The position numbers and the translations under genes are program-made. A stretch of DNA of 64,000 bases from Ochotona curzoniae (Eukaryota > Chordata > Mammalia > Lagomorpha > Ochotonidae): contig NW_024467121.1 in the NCBI RefSeq assembly GCF_017591425.1, forward strand, positions 17,372,707 through 17,436,706, written 5' to 3'. Positions within the stretch are counted from its first letter, which is position 1; the number at the start of each line of letters is the position of its first letter. Positions 35,276 to 48,896 of this stretch are shown here, one piece after another. The notes under the pieces are model-generated. The model was not told the DNA's origin, ran no database searches, and saw nothing but the letters and a program-made list of their open reading frames with translations.

Positions 35276-36959
35276 ACCCACTTGCTGTGCTCCTGTATAA
35301 TGATTTCAATGGTAACACAATAAAACAAATACACTCAAGGCTATTTTAGATACATTCTATGTCCCTGTAGCTAAAGTCAAAGAACCTCAGGGGTCCTTTT
35401 ATATAACTCATGAGGAAAGCAAAGCTAAGAGAAGAAATGACTTGCTGGCACCCTGTGCACAATCACTGTAGTTTAAACCTTTAACCAAGCTCCGCTACTT
35501 CCTCCTGAGTCCATCACTGCAAATCGAGTCATCATTTGGAATTGTTCAGACTTACGTTAGGAAGGATTACACTTGTTACAAAGAAATGGGAGAGAAAGGG
35601 CAACCGAGAATCCATTTGCCCTGGCTTTTAAAGTTGTCATGCGTGGATGGATCAACCTACAAATATTTCATGGCAACATCCTTCTTCCCTTTTTTTTTCT
35701 CTGTGTTTGATGGAGAGCTTACTGAACATCGATACTGAATTGTTTTCCTTTATTGCTGCAACAAAATACCCTTAATAAGAAGTGAAAGAAAGAAGAACGG
35801 ACATGGATAGTCTCTCCATTCTGTTTCATGAAGCAAATTCCAAAATCAAAGTTTTGGGGGGTTTCAGTTTCTTTTTTTTTTTCAGAAAATACTTTCCTGT
35901 TATGAGTGGAAACCTGTCTCAGGTACTATACCAACTCGCATATTGCTCTCCCTTTCTAGCAGTTATTTTGCCATGGTGGTGGCTGTCAAATGGACATGAT
36001 CTCAAACTTAGATCTAAACTGTTTCTCCTGCTTATCAGCAGGATGACCTGAAGCAAATGGTTAACTGCCTTGCCAAGGTGGCCAATGCCATCCACCCGAC
36101 AGAACTTTGAGGTGACCCAGTGCACTGTCATGTGCAAAGACACTCCCAAAATGGGTCTGCACATTGTATGGGACCCCTAACATCTCAGATCCTCTTAGAG
36201 CCATACTCTGCCTCCTATCCTCAGTAGGTAATCCGTGCTCCATCCTCTGAGAATGATCTCTGAGAGGGTCAACTGTGGTATCTGCACAGGACATTCTTCC
36301 AAGTATTTAAAGTCAATCAGCTTCTTCCCCAACTCCTGTCTTGGCTATAGCACTCCAAACTTCTTGATTTTTTTCCCCTATGATTATTTGTGGTCTCTTC
36401 ACACTGAATCAGTTTTCTACTAATGCAGTCAAGTGGTTGATGAATTCAGATAGGAGTTAAACAGATAAGGTACCTGTTTATTTTAGTAAAAGAAGTATAT
36501 TACAGGTAATGGTACATTAATGCTATGACAGAATTAACCTTCTTTTTGTGTATATGTGTCCTCTGAGAGTCGTTCACTCAATGAAGGATGATCTCGGATG
36601 CCTTCTGTTTGACTGCAAGAGGATGAATTGATTCACCTGTGAGGCATTGTGGGTTAAGGCCGTTAGAAATCCTACTGGAGTCAACCAAGTTCTGCTTTAA
36701 ACAACCATTAAGTATTTGTCTCCCTCCTTCCCACACCTCCTTACAGACAAGGGGCAGTGGGCAAAGGGCAGAGTGGTGAAAATTAGTGAGCAACAGCTTA
36801 CTTAGAGAATACTTCATTGATGACTTCAACAGCTCCATGACTCGTGATAAAATCATCATTGGCCAAGCTAGCTAGCCTCTTAGTTTTCACATGACTTCAA
36901 ATGAATTGGTAACTGGTGGCCATAAACTGGTTTGAAGTCAGAATAGATGCAAAGCCTTT
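35276..36959. other. Unique or unresolved sequence
   Basis: 'TTTCCTTTATTGCTGCAACAAAATACCC' (35747-35771) resembles the antisense start of a MaLR/MLT1-type LTR, but the following sequence does not match. 36020-36260 and 36560-36860 have slightly raised CpG content and short frames without domains. No supported gene. Confidence 0.38.
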
Positions 36960-37255
36960 AGGAAAAAGAAAGATTATTTAAGAGACCGAATGAGAGAAGA
37001 TGAGAAAAAAAAAAAAACTTTTCTCCATCCACTGGTTCACTCACCAGAGGACCACAAAGAGGCAGGGCTGGGCCAGCCCAGAGCCAAGAGCTTCAACTGG
37101 GTCTCCTATGTGGGTTCAAGGGTCCAGACACTTGGGCCGTTTTCTCCAACTCTCCCAGGCACATTATTTGGAAGCTGGATCAGAGGAGGAGCAACTAGGA
37201 CATAAATTGGCTTCTCAGGCAACCCAACCTGCTACACCACAACTCTGGTCCCAGA
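36960..37255 (-). mobile_element. CSINE, older copy
   Basis: 'AGATTATTTAAGAGACCGAATGAGAG' plus an A run (37005-37017), 'TCCATCCACTGGTTCACTCACCAG', 'CAGCCCAGAGCCAAGAGCTTC', 'TCTCCTATGTGGGTTCAAGG', 'CACTTGGGCCGTTTTCTCC', 'GGAAGCTGGATCAGAGGAGGAGCAAC' and head 'TGCTACACCACAACTCTGGTCCC'. Frames of 71-89 codons here are SINE read-through. Confidence 0.87.
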
Positions 37256-40200
37256 CACAAACCCTTTAACTTACCACCTGCATTTTATTTTGTTTTCTTT
37301 TTTATCCTAACTGGAATCATATCCTCTATCTCTTCAGTATCCCATGTGAGACTGTAAGAGGGAGCCTCAGTGTTCAGAGAAATTGTGCATTTTCTTTTCA
37401 TTCCATCCCATTTTCTGTGAAATTTTTGAGGTACCATCCCATGAAACTAAGCCCATGGGTCACTTCAGACCATTCAGATGAAAATCGTTTTGTGAAGAAC
37501 TGTTAGTACTGCTGCTTTTGTTATCTGTTTCAGAGGAGTGTTATGACTTAATGTATATGAAGGAATGTTTATGAAGTGTTCAGCAGGCTGGGATGAAGTA
37601 GACAGATAAAATGTGAATGATTGTTTAAGAATAAGTAATTGTGCCTAGCTGAAAGCTGTACTGCATCAAAGAAATATTTAGATCAACATATGCATGAATC
37701 TGTCTCTTTGTTTCTCTGTCTGTCCATCTGCCTAGAAGGAAGGGTGACAGGGAAAAATCTAACATTTCAAGAGCAGAGAAAAATTTGTTCAGGCGTGAGG
37801 GAAATTTTGCACTGAAATCCATCTGTTGTGTTCTCAGAGATGCTGCTTTTCCTAGGATTTGCCGCAGAAGTCTCAGGGATGTATCCTCAGAAATTGTATA
37901 CATACTATTTCATGTGCTTCTAGAATGAGCCATATTTTAAAAGGGGGAAAATAGAACAAGCTGTAGAGTCATCTGCCCAAACATTTTGCACCCTGTTGTG
38001 GGGTTCCCCAGTGCCCCCTTATGGTATGTGTTGTATCCTGATACAAGCATTGCAGAGAGTCTCTTATTTGCGAAGCCTACTGCTCCATCCTCCATTTTAA
38101 AGGGTTACATTATGCTCCAATTTTCAAATATGGTAGAAAACAATGATTAGAGTAACAATATCACCATGATCTACATGCAGGGAGTGCTTTGGTTGGCAGC
38201 TTAACAAACTAGTGTAGCTTATGTTTCCAGTCAGAGGTCCAAATCTACTTTAATACTTCTTGTAACACTATATATTATAAACATTTGCATATATTGCTTT
38301 CTAAAGTATGTACAGTTTTATTATGGCCCACCAGGATCTAGATGACCTTTTACCTTTAATAGAAGGTTACAATCATCATTTACTCAGCTTTTAAAATACT
38401 TCAGGTTCTGCTCAGAAAAAAGCAAATGTCACAGTGCTTGTGAAGTTGTTACATGCATCTTTGAAGGAAGAATAGTTACAACTCCAACTGGTTGGCATAT
38501 CCAACATGGGGAAGCAAACAGGAATTAAAGTAATATTGCTGAATCCCAGGCTAGAGTTATTCTATGCAGTTCTACCTTCTCCTTGAGACTGAATGTCACA
38601 TTTTTCCTCCTTGGAGCTCCTCTGGCCCATCCACAGAAGGTGCTGTCATCACATAAATAATACCTAACCTTTTCAGAGACACAACATGACCCTATACCCC
38701 AGGGGAAGTCCCATTCGATTATTTATTCCCATGGTGAAAAATGTTTTTCAGTCTTCTGGATGAAAGAGCATGAGGTAGGTGCAAACTGTTACAACATTGA
38801 ATTATCATTTTGTTTTTCAATTAGCACCAGTTGCTGTCGCCTTTTGTGAGTCAAACTGAAAAAGGATTAGCATCAACATGCTTTAATCTACACTGTGGCT
38901 ATCAACAGGAAAATGAGCTGTTAGGAACCCTGCTACAGGTTCCAAAACTCTCCAAACACTCAGAATAGTGTAAATCTGAAGCTGAAATGTTGCATTAAGT
39001 AGTAAACTTAGCTGGCCCTTTTTCTGATGGTATATGCCTTCCTGTGGAAACTAAAGGTCTAAGGCACATGCTAGTTACAATGGGAAAACTTTCCTTTAAG
39101 AATGGTCCAAGAACAATGGTGGAGGTGCTGAAGTGACCAGTCTGTCTCTCTTCATTCCTCCCCACTTCAGCAGCAAAATAATAAATAAATAAAATAAGTA
39201 AATCTTTACCTAAGTCTTTATTATTCAAACCACTTTTGCACTTGAACCACTGAGCAGAATAAGCTGCCATCCAATGCAAAAAAAAAAAATCCAACTGATT
39301 GGTATTCATGTTTTATCCAGTCCCCACCCAGTAGAAACAAAATACTGTAAAGCTAGTTGTTAGAACACTCTGTCAAACGGAAACCTCTGTTAATTGATAT
39401 AACCATGCTTCACTGGACATAATGAAAATTGAGGTTCATAATAGTGACCTCAAGTCAGTGAAAAATTCTGAAATGTCTTGAGTCATCAGGGACAGATTAA
39501 AATATGTTCAATGATGTTTTAGTGGTAAGTGTATTTTATTATATCCTGTATCTTGCAAATGCGTAATTCATACCTGGTATTTTTGATAATACTCTGTTAA
39601 ACCGAGTGTTTGATTTGACATGACATCCCATTTCCCAACAGAGCAGGGTTGGGGAGCCTTCTCATTATAGCTGACTGGATGTTCTGCTAGAGGCAGAGCT
39701 AGGTCATTCCTATTTTTCTTGGTAACAAGCCTAGTAGGTATGAGTTGCAATCTACCCCCTTTTTCTTTTTAATTGGTGTTAGCTTTATCTACTGAAATGT
39801 GCTAGGCACAATTTGGAAATATTTAAGCTGCTTCACCCCTACCCCTACCTGGACAAAGGGCTCTCTCTGCTCATAAATTTCTAAAACTACAGTAGTACCT
39901 CTGGCTAATGACATTAATGGGGAAATAACAATGGAATCCCTTTCATCATAGTAATATCACTACTGTTTTTTCTTCAGAACTGCCCTCAGCTGCTCAATGT
40001 ATTCTGAGCCTCAAACTGATATTCTTACAGGTAGCTTTTTCTAGCCTGGAAAAATGCGCAAGAGTTAATTTGGAATTGAAAAGCTTTTGTTCTTTTTCCT
40101 CAAAAAATGAGAAGAGGTGAATTCTTTTAACTAGGTGAGGGGATTTAGAGTAAGGAGATAATGATTTCAAGTTTTGAAGGAGACCCAAAGGAGAACTGAC

Positions 40201-42949
40201 CTCATTTTATTGGCAGGAGATTACACTATGTATTTATAGTTTTGTGATATTGACTTCCTAAAGAGAAAAACTAAAAATACGTTGCAAACTGTTTCCATCT
40301 TAAAGAACAGGTGGGTGGCTTTCCCATCCAGGTGAATTTCTTCATTTGACTAATTGACAAATGGTGCAGTGACACTGAAGATTTTTTTAGAAATGAAGAG
40401 AGATGTTTGGTATCTTTTTTATATTATTTAATTTGGATTCTTAGATTAGTCTTTTCTTATTTTTTCTGGGTATTCTTTTTCCTCTTTTTAGTCCCTCAAA
40501 TCCTCTTTCTCCATCCAAGTTTGGATGAAAAGCAGAAAGTTAATCTAAAATTAGAAAAGACTCTCCCCTCCCATTTCTGATGCCCAAACTCCATGGTGAC
40601 ATATGGAAGGGAGGACTGGGATGCTGGCTACAAGGCTTTATACATTTCCTATCGTCTCTGCCTTTGTATAGTCATTTACAAAGCCTTGAAGGTCTCTTAG
40701 AACGCCTGCTTGTTGTAGGAAAAGACTACTGTTTTGCCCTAAAAATTTTCATGCTTGAAATTACAGAAAGCATTCAGCAAAAACAAATCTGTTTTTGACA
40801 ACTATGGTGAAAGATAAATAGGAGAAATTATAAAGGAAAATTAGGAGGAAAAAAATAGACTGCTTCTAGCAAGCCTTCCAGAGTTGTCCCAAACTTTTGG
40901 CTTATGTCGATTGTAGATTCTGTGTCATTCATGGTGGTCTATTGTTTGTGTTCCAATCATGCTGTTTTAATCAAATGTAAAATATCATCTTGTTAAACCA
41001 AGCAGATTAATCACTCTTGCAAGTAAATTCTGTTTTAGTGAACACTGAAAAAATATTCCCCATCATTCTACATGTAAGCTCTTATGTTTACTGTGTGCAC
41101 TTAATGAAGTCTTCAATATCTCATTGTTGAAAATTAGAGCATTTCCTTAAAATGTCAGAATTGCATATACCAGCAACCCGTAAAAGGCATAGGAAGCTTC
41201 AAGGGTCACATATTGGCTAGCTTTTTCCTGGCTATGAAATCTCTATATAGTTACTCTATGTACAGTAATTCTATTTATAGGTCTAGCATATCCATTATAT
41301 TTTGAATGATTCAAGAGAGTTTTTAGTCATTGATTTATTATAAAGTGATAAAGTAGCTCATTAACTGGTTTAATTTATTACCTTTGAATGAAAGTGCTAA
41401 ATTAGACTCAGAGTTAAGGTCACTGTGAATAGGTAAAGTTGTCTATCTAAGGTGGAATTGGATTTGTCTTTCCTGGTGAAAGTCTAAATTCTAGCAGTAT
41501 GTTCTTTTGCTCAGCCAAGAAAATTATATATCAGAATCAAAGAGATATCAAAATAGATGTCTTTATTAGCATTATTAAGCATGACCAATAAAAGAATAAC
41601 ATTTGGATAATATTATTTTGCAAGTATTGGGCAATTTTATTGAAAGCCGTAGTATTCCTTTACCTCACAAGGGAACATCTAAAATCTTTTGTTCAGGCCA
41701 TCCTCCCTTATGCTAACTATGGTGCTAACAGTAAATTTGATAATATCTGTAAAAGTGCTTTATGTTTATCAGAAATTTTGCACAAAAGCAATCAGAGCTA
41801 TTTGAACTATCATTGGTGATTAAGGGGTGAACTGACCACTTCTGGAAGGTAATTTAACACTTTCAGGCCTTTAAAACGTTATTTGTATCTTGGAAATGTG
41901 ATTTACTAAGGGAGACTTTTTATAACTTAAAAGAATTAATGACTACCCCAAGTGAGCAAATTGCTCCCTTTTTAGTTTTAGGGTCTGGCCAATAAAATTA
42001 TATGTGAAACCATCTACTTTCAAAGGCATTTGATTTTATTTCATTTCATCAGCTTTAAAAAAAAAATATCACCAAGAGAGCTAGAGAAAGCCTCAGGGTT
42101 TTGATTTGTCTGTGTTCAGCTTTCAGACACATCTATAGAAAGAATAAGAAAATAGAGTTTTTAAAATTTTAAACCAAATGTGAACTTTCCCTTCTCATAT
42201 TGCCAGTTTTGAGTCAACAGAAATCATTAAATCACTCATGCAGAACCAGTGCAACTCTTTAAATGATAGTAATAATAACAGCATCTAACCTTGATATGGT
42301 ATCTTTAACTTAACAAAATATTTTCAGTTACGGTGTTAATAATGAATTAGTTATGAGGGTACTTGTTTTCCTGGTCAATGAGAAAAAAAAAATACAACCA
42401 GGCATGGAAGAAAACTATTCAACTGTTCGATTTCACAATGTAAATTGTGTTTTAATGAGAAAGGCTGTGAAATCTTTCTCTCTGATGATTAAAGCAGAAC
42501 ACATTTAGAAATATTATTAAATTTACCCATAACCCAATTTTTGGAGTCCAGGAAAAAAAATGCCTTTACTCTCTATTTCTCATTCGATAGAAGAATATCT
42601 TGCTTTTCATTAATATTAACTATGTATTTGTAAGGCAGATGTTGAATCATATCCAAATAGATATGGTCCAATGCATATGGGCCTCTCTGTTGAATATCCT
42701 GTGGTACAGTTTGATTTGCACAAATTTAATTATTTATTATCCTATCAGTTTTTTGTTAATTCCATGTGTGAGTTTCCCTAACTTGATGGAAAACTCTTAG
42801 AAGACATGACTCTTGGAGCTACTTTTGTATTCTCCCCAGGGAGTTTTACACAGAGGATGCTGAAAGCAGTATTTATTGATATATGATTGTTACGTTTCCT
42901 GGACTAAAGATAGTAGATAATTAGATCTTAAATTTGATCTCTGGATCAA
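37256..42949. other. Long unique non-coding block
   Basis: About 5.7 kb without a recognised CSINE or L1, mostly AT-rich. There is a short (AAAT)n at 39178-39202, an A run at about 39280-39290 and weak L2 3'-end-like text at 42795-42900. Short frames on both strands lack domain or splice support. A long SINE-free stretch may reflect constraint, which is inference. Confidence 0.42.
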
Positions 42950-43278
42950 AATCTGTTCAAATTTAATTCTAGGGAGCAGACATTTAATCTAACAGCTACA
43001 ACCCTACATCCCACATTTGATTGTTTATGCTATGTCTCCAAGCTCCTACTTCCTGCTGCTGCAGACCTAGAAGGCAGTGGTGATGGCTCAGGTAACTGGG
43101 TTCTTGACACCTGTGCAGGAGACCTGGATTGAGTTCTTTGATCCTGGCTGCAGCTCAGCCCAGGCCCTGCTCCTGTGGACATTAAAAGAAACCAACATAG
43201 GAGAGCATGCTCTCGCTTTCTCACTTTCTTGCTCTTTTGCACTCTCTCTTACTCTCAAAATTTTTAAAATTACACCAT
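42950..43278 (+). mobile_element. Old CSINE, divergent subfamily
   Basis: Same layout as the copy at 213: 'CTCCTACTTCCTGCTGCTGCAGACCTAGAAGGCAGTGGTGATGGCTCAGGTAACTGGGTTCTTGACACC' (in pieces), 'CAGGAGACCTGGATTGAG', 'CTCAGCCCAGGCCCTGCTCCTGTGGACATT', then a TC-rich run and 'CTCAAAATTTTTAAAAT'. The left border is uncertain. Confidence 0.75.
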
Positions 43279-43284
43279 TTGGAA

Positions 43285-43400
43285 ATAGAGACCTTAATTC
43301 TGGGCCCTACCTTTTGTTTTTCTGATGTCACAGTTACAGAATGGGACTTATATTTTGCATTTCTAATTCAGTGATTCAGTTATTATTTATCCTGAGTCTG
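43285..43400 (+). mobile_element. MER5A/B-like hAT-Charlie fragment
   Basis: 'CTGGGCCCTACC', 'TTTCTGATGTCACAG' and 'TTATATTTTGCATTTCTAATTC' align in order with MER5A ('CTGGGCCCCACC..TTTCTGATTCAG..AATTTGCATTTCTAAC'). Only the middle of the element is visible. Confidence 0.5.
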
Positions 43401-44225
43401 TGTCTTGAGACTTGTTGAGCAACATTACTGCTTAAAGTGTCTTTGGATTTTTATTTAAGATCTCTACCCATTTAAAATTGTGATCTAAAAGCAAAAATAT
43501 TATTCATAGAAACAAGTAGTTAGATTTTATATGAAACTCACAGTTAAAAAAACCTAAAAGCTGAACTCCAAATGTATCAAGCTATGACTGAATAACTGAT
43601 TAATGCTAATAATAATAATAATAATAATTTTCTAAATGAGGCTGTATCTCACATCATTAGCATAGTCATTATCAACTTATGAATGGATTATATTCCATGG
43701 TCTATTTGGAATCCTGTTTGGAACTCAAAATGTGCTTTCCAAAGCAGGATTGTGACATCACACAAAGATAACAAAAGTCTCTCCCACGCAGAATTCACAC
43801 AAAGATAATTCTATTCCCTATGTTGAGAAGGAAAAAACTCAAGCGTTTACAGATACCTGTAAACCAGCTAACATGGGGTGCTCTCATAGATGAGCCAAGA
43901 GGGAGGAGGTGTTAGTTCTGCTTTGGACATACTAAGTTGTTTTCTTTGTCACATTTAAGGAATGTCATCTACACAGCAAGGTGGCATATCAAGTACATTC
44001 CCACCATCACCTAATCCAACTCAAAGATTCTCTTTGTTTTTTCTCTTTTGTTAGCCTGTGATGGGGAAACTCTGATGGTATCTTTTTTCCATGACTGGAC
44101 TTAATGAGCATACCACAAGGTCAAAGAGCTCAGGGGGAGCCTCATGTCAGCAGACGTGAACTACTGCAGCTATAAAACTACTGTCATTATTTCTTATCTC
44201 CTCTTTCAAAATCCCTGTCTTTTAA
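43401..44225. repeat. Unique sequence with (AAT)n
   Basis: An (AAT)n trinucleotide run at about 43603-43628. The rest is unique and unremarkable. Confidence 0.6.
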
Positions 44226-44586
44226 AATATATATATATTTTTTTCTTATTTGTTTGGTAAGCATGGTTACAGAGAAGAAGAAACAGAGGCAGAGAAGGAG
44301 AGGGAGAGAGGGGAAGAAAGTGAGAGAGAAAGAGAGAGAAGTCGTCCATCCACTTTCCAAATGGTTGCAGTGGTCCAGGCTGTGCCAGGCCAAAGCCTGG
44401 AACCTGGATCTTTTCCAAGGTTTCCCACATGAGCACAAGAGCCAAAGCACTTGGACCATCCTCTGCAGCTTTCTCCCGTAAGTTAGCAGGAAGATGCAAA
44501 TGAAGCAGCCAGGACTTGCACCAGTATCTATCTAGGATATTATTGCTGCAAACAGCAAGCTAATATGCCACAATGCCAATTCCCTA
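44226..44586 (-). mobile_element. CSINE with expanded GA-rich tract
   Basis: Antisense tail (TATATATATTTTTTTCTTATTTGTTTGG), then an unusually long GA-rich run (44275-44341), the antisense of the SINE's TC tract, followed by 'CATCCACTTTCCAAATGGTTGCAGTGGTCCAGGC', 'CAGCTTTCTCCCGTAAGTTAGCAGGAAG', 'GCAGCCAGGACTTGCACCAG' and a decayed head. Frames of 60-97 codons are SINE-derived. Confidence 0.85.
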
Positions 44587-47406
44587 GAATCCCTCTTTTT
44601 AGTTCTGAAAACTAGCAGTTAGCAGGCTAGTATAGGCAAGCCTGCTTGGATGTTTTAGACACCATCATCTACAGCTTACTCATTTCCCTATATTTTCCTA
44701 TAGAGCATACCTGAACTGAGTTTTACAAAGAACTCACAAGTGATAGAGCTAATATTTGGGACACCCACTCACCTGTATTTCAGGGGAAACCTAAATACGT
44801 GGAGTTAGCAGGTATTCTAGGATGAAAAGTAAAAATTTTTATGGGTAGATAATTTCAGCCTTAGACATAAAACAGCACTAAGAAACCCCAGATAGAAGCA
44901 GAAAGTGGCTATCAACAATCAGGTAGTGAGTTAGTGTCCCCTCACAGCCCTGCCTGACTGCATGGCCCACCACATAGCCAATACCAGAAATCCAAGTTTC
45001 GTGAGGTCTCTATCATATGCAGGCAGGAGGATGGAGAAGAAGGCGGTTGTTATTGGAAAAATAGGGACAGCAGTAAGTTATAGAGCTGCCTACTTGATGT
45101 TTTCTGGAGTCAACGAGAACAGCCTGCCTACGTGGCCATTTGTGAAGTGGAAAATTCCAGCTAAATACACATGCACATGCATAAACACAGACATTCATAC
45201 ATGTGTGCATACACATGAGTGAGAAGAATGGATTTCATTGATTATTGATTCATAGTTCCTTATGCCCAATGACCAAACAGAATTATGGACTGTATTATCT
45301 GGGTACTTTGAAAAGTAGGTGCCAAGAAAGAAATAAGCATGCCAAGATTGTATTCTGAAAAATTCCTGTGGAAAAAAAAAATGTGACAAGAGCCAGAAAG
45401 GCATGGAGAATGGTCAGGCTGAGATGCACATCTGACCCAGAGGGAAGGAGGGTGGAAGGAAGCAGTCTAGAATAGAATTCAATCTAAGGAAAAGTTAGCA
45501 AGGCTGCTGGGAAGTCCTTGCGGTGAACTTGACTAGCAGAGCTGTCCTGTAGCTCCCAGGAAGAGTCCTGCCTTTGGAGCCCTGCAGTTTTCAGTCAACC
45601 ATGGGAAGCCTGGTCTTGAGATTTCAGAGCCCAGTAGCTGGGCCTCCGTCAATGATGAGGATACTTCAGGACAGTGTGTGGAAAATGGAATAAAAAACAC
45701 GAGTTTATTTTCCTGCAAAATATTGTTGAAATCCCAGCATAGTTTCTTTTCCTAATAAGCATTTTTATGAATTTTATGAAGGCCCATCTTATGAATGGAT
45801 TTCAATTATTTTGACACTGAAATCAACTTTTAATTCCATTTTCCATGCAGGTTTTGCAGTATCAGGTATGCCTCTGGTCCTGGAACTAAAATGTCTTGAG
45901 ATAAATATAAATGTAGCAGTTATGCTTTGCATTAGGGCAAGTGTAATTTTCATTACTAAAATACAAATAACAGCCATAATAAACAAAGAGATCTCTTTGA
46001 TATGTAGTACTTAGAAACTGTGTAAGACATTAAAATCCACCAGGATCTGAAAGTTTTACTTTATGTCTGTGGTTTCATCTATTAATCTTTCTGAGACTGG
46101 TTTTAAGATTTGGAAAGAGAGGGAATTTGAACTGCCATGGCCTCACTGTTTCCTTGGAGCTTCCTTGAAAGCACAATAAAATGCCATAGAATTGGCAGGC
46201 AGAGGGGCAAAGAAGGACAAGAAAAAAGCCCCAACTTAACTACTGCTGCTAAATCATCAAGAATTGACAAGATGTCTTTTTCCTGAGGGTTGCCAAAATT
46301 TTCCTTCTTTTGGCCTAGAAGAAAAAGAAGATCTCTTGGCTTTTAAATTTGGAGCACCTAATTTTTCATTTTGTATAAATAATCTGTGTTCCTTTCCACT
46401 GAGTGGAATGCATGATGATGTTTAGAATACCAGCTGCCACCTAGCGATGTTCCCAAAGTTAAATATGCATATTTCATACTGTAGTTTAAATTATGTAAAT
46501 AATTTGCTTTCTGTTCCCTCTGATGTCAAAATGGAAAAATGAGGAGTTATTACTTCCAAAACCCAAATAGTATTTGTATTGTTTGTAAGCAATAGGAGTG
46601 CACAGAGTGGGATTTTTTTTTTTAGATAACTTCTGAAAATCCTACGTAAATGTTCCCTGTGATGATGCATGTGCGTTGGGTTCTGATGGCATTGTGCTTT
46701 TCTGTGTGTGTGTTCTTTTAGCTTTAAAATAATGTGTGACCAAAAATTGCAGCATTTAAGGGGTCTTGAAAAAAATCATTGAAAATATGTATTATGAAAA
46801 ATTATGCAGTTTCCAAAAATCCTAACACCAACATAAATGTGCCTTTTAATTTAATTTTCCACAAAATTTCTGGTCATTTTTGATTAGTAATTTTTGTTTT
46901 AAAAGTGATTTGAATAATTCAGTAGGACTCTTGCTTAATGTTCAATAACATTTTATTTAGTGGAGAGTTCATAGATGCAAAGTGAAACCATTACAGTTAC
47001 TGATAAAGTTGTTCTTCATGATGGTTAAGAAATTTGACTTCTAGTGACTGGAGTTAAAATTAATACGATAATGACTCTAAGAACAAAAGCATTTTGTTTG
47101 TTGTTCAAAATAAAAAGGTATTACCTAGTTCTAATAATATGCAAATGAAATTAACAGAGACCTGGATTTTCTGATAGAGAGAATAGGTAAGACTATTATT
47201 GTGGCGATGATTAGGACAAGAGTATTCAGGGACAGCTTCCAAACGTGGAACTCGGATAACACCCAAAAGGCATGGAGTGAATTCCATTAAGTCAGGCTGG
47301 AGAGAGGCATTAAGGAAAAATAACAATGGTCCTTAAAAATATGACTGAAAGGGATATCCAGTATTTAGAGAAGGCTTATTTTCTCTTGTAAAATGGAGAC
47401 TTAGCT
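44587..47406. other. Unique non-coding block
   Basis: No transposon recognised apart from CA/TG-rich text at 45165-45215. 46090-46560 is repeat-free, with 'TAGTTTAAATTATGTAAATAATTTGC' and similar AT-rich sites that may be regulatory. No gene evidence. Confidence 0.4.
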
Positions 47407-47702
47407 TTTTTTTTTTTTTTAATTATTTGAAAATCCTAGTTGGAGAGACAGAGGGACAGACAGAAAGAGAAAGATCTGCTGGTTCACTACTCAGATAGCC
47501 ATGATAGCCAGGGTGGAACCAAGCAGACCTAGCAGCCTCTTCCAAGTCTCCATGTGGATGCAGAGAGGCCCAGTCACTTGGGCCATCCTCCACTGCTTTT
47601 CCAGGTACATTAGCAGGGACCTAGTCAGAAGTGGAGCATCTGAGACACAAACCTGCACCCTACATGGTATCCCTGTAGACCAAACACTCTATCTCTTTAG
47701 TG
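47407..47702 (-). mobile_element. CSINE
   Basis: T run and 'AATTATTTGAAAATCC' (antisense tail), 'GCTGGTTCACTACTCAGATAGCC', 'GCAGCCTCTTCCAAGTCTCC', 'CACTTGGGCCATCCTCCACTGCTTTTCCAGGTACATTAGCAGGGA', 'AGACACAAACCTGCACCC' (B-box region). Confidence 0.88.
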
Positions 47703-48896
47703 TATACAATAATTATAAACAGGCAATAATTATTTGCTTTTCTATGTGCTTGTAAGCGTCAAGATACACGTTTATTGCTCTTTCTCTCTCCCCTTCTCAC
47801 ACACCCACCTACTCAAACACTCTGGTATGTACAACCAATCATTCATTGATCCACTAGACACAGAGGAAGGCATGGACTTTATACTTGCTTCAGAATACAA
47901 ATCGAATATAGGGGCATTCCCTCAGAGTGTTTTCCCAAAGTAATGTGTTACTAATTTAAAGTCTATTTCCATATACACTTTCTTTATATGAGTACAGATG
48001 CTCACCTTGTGTGTGTGTGGAAACTAAAGAGATGTATGTTTAATGATCTTATTGCAACAGTAGGATGTTGCCTGGAGATGGTGTCACAGGTTACCAGTTT
48101 CCTTCCTAATAATTGTCTTGAATGCTTTTCTGGAACAGATTTCACTGTTAGCAGGGACTAACGATGCTGCTTCATCAAGTTATCGAGTGGGCCAGTTTTC
48201 TAATGAAAACAACAGCATTTTTAGAATTGAATAACTTCTATTTTTACATTATTGTTTTTTCATATGGCTAAAGGTTCAAAATGCAATGTTATGGAAAATA
48301 GCTGAAAAGCTGGTGTTTCTGCAGTTTACTTAGAACAGAAGAGCCTTGCAGAAATGTCTTCAGAATGCATTGAAATCCAAATATTCACTGTTTCTCAAAA
48401 AAAGGGGGGGGGGCATCATTAGTGAGGTCTTTGAATTGCAGAGATCTGTAAAATTCTAATAATTATTTTAAAAACATTGCTAACACTGATTATTTCATTT
48501 CTTTAAGTAGTAATCCCCAGTAATAGCTGTCTTTTTTTTTTTTTTTTTGGTCTAGAAAAGAGTATCATTTCAACAAGAGGAAAATGCAGTCTTGTTCAGA
48601 TCTATTACACAACTTTCTTTGGGGATTATGGTCTTTCTAAATCCAGAATTCAACTTCTGATTCAAAATTAGCAAAATGAACACCATGCAGTTATTTTCTG
48701 CACCAGATTTTTGTTTCTTCTGGCCATCTTCACTCTTGTTTTTCTTTTAATAGAACATGCTGTTTTGTATAATTTTATATTCCCAGAGTCAAATAGTTTT
48801 TTTAAAAAAGACAGATCTTTTATTCAATTAGATAATCTATCCCATGTAACCAACACTGTCCAATGGAGAGAGAATTTTTTTGTGCCAAGCTGAGTC
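47703..48896. other. Unique sequence with homopolymer runs
   Basis: An A7-G10 junction lies at about 48397-48413 and a T run of about 18 at 48531-48548. 48060-48330 is repeat-free and looks like ordinary unique sequence. No gene evidence. Confidence 0.45.

Noticed and set aside
35745..35800. Start of a MaLR/MLT1-type LTR in antisense
   Set aside because: About 25 bases resemble the LTR end ('GCTGCAACAAAATACC'), but the next several hundred bases do not follow any MLT1 or MST layout I know.
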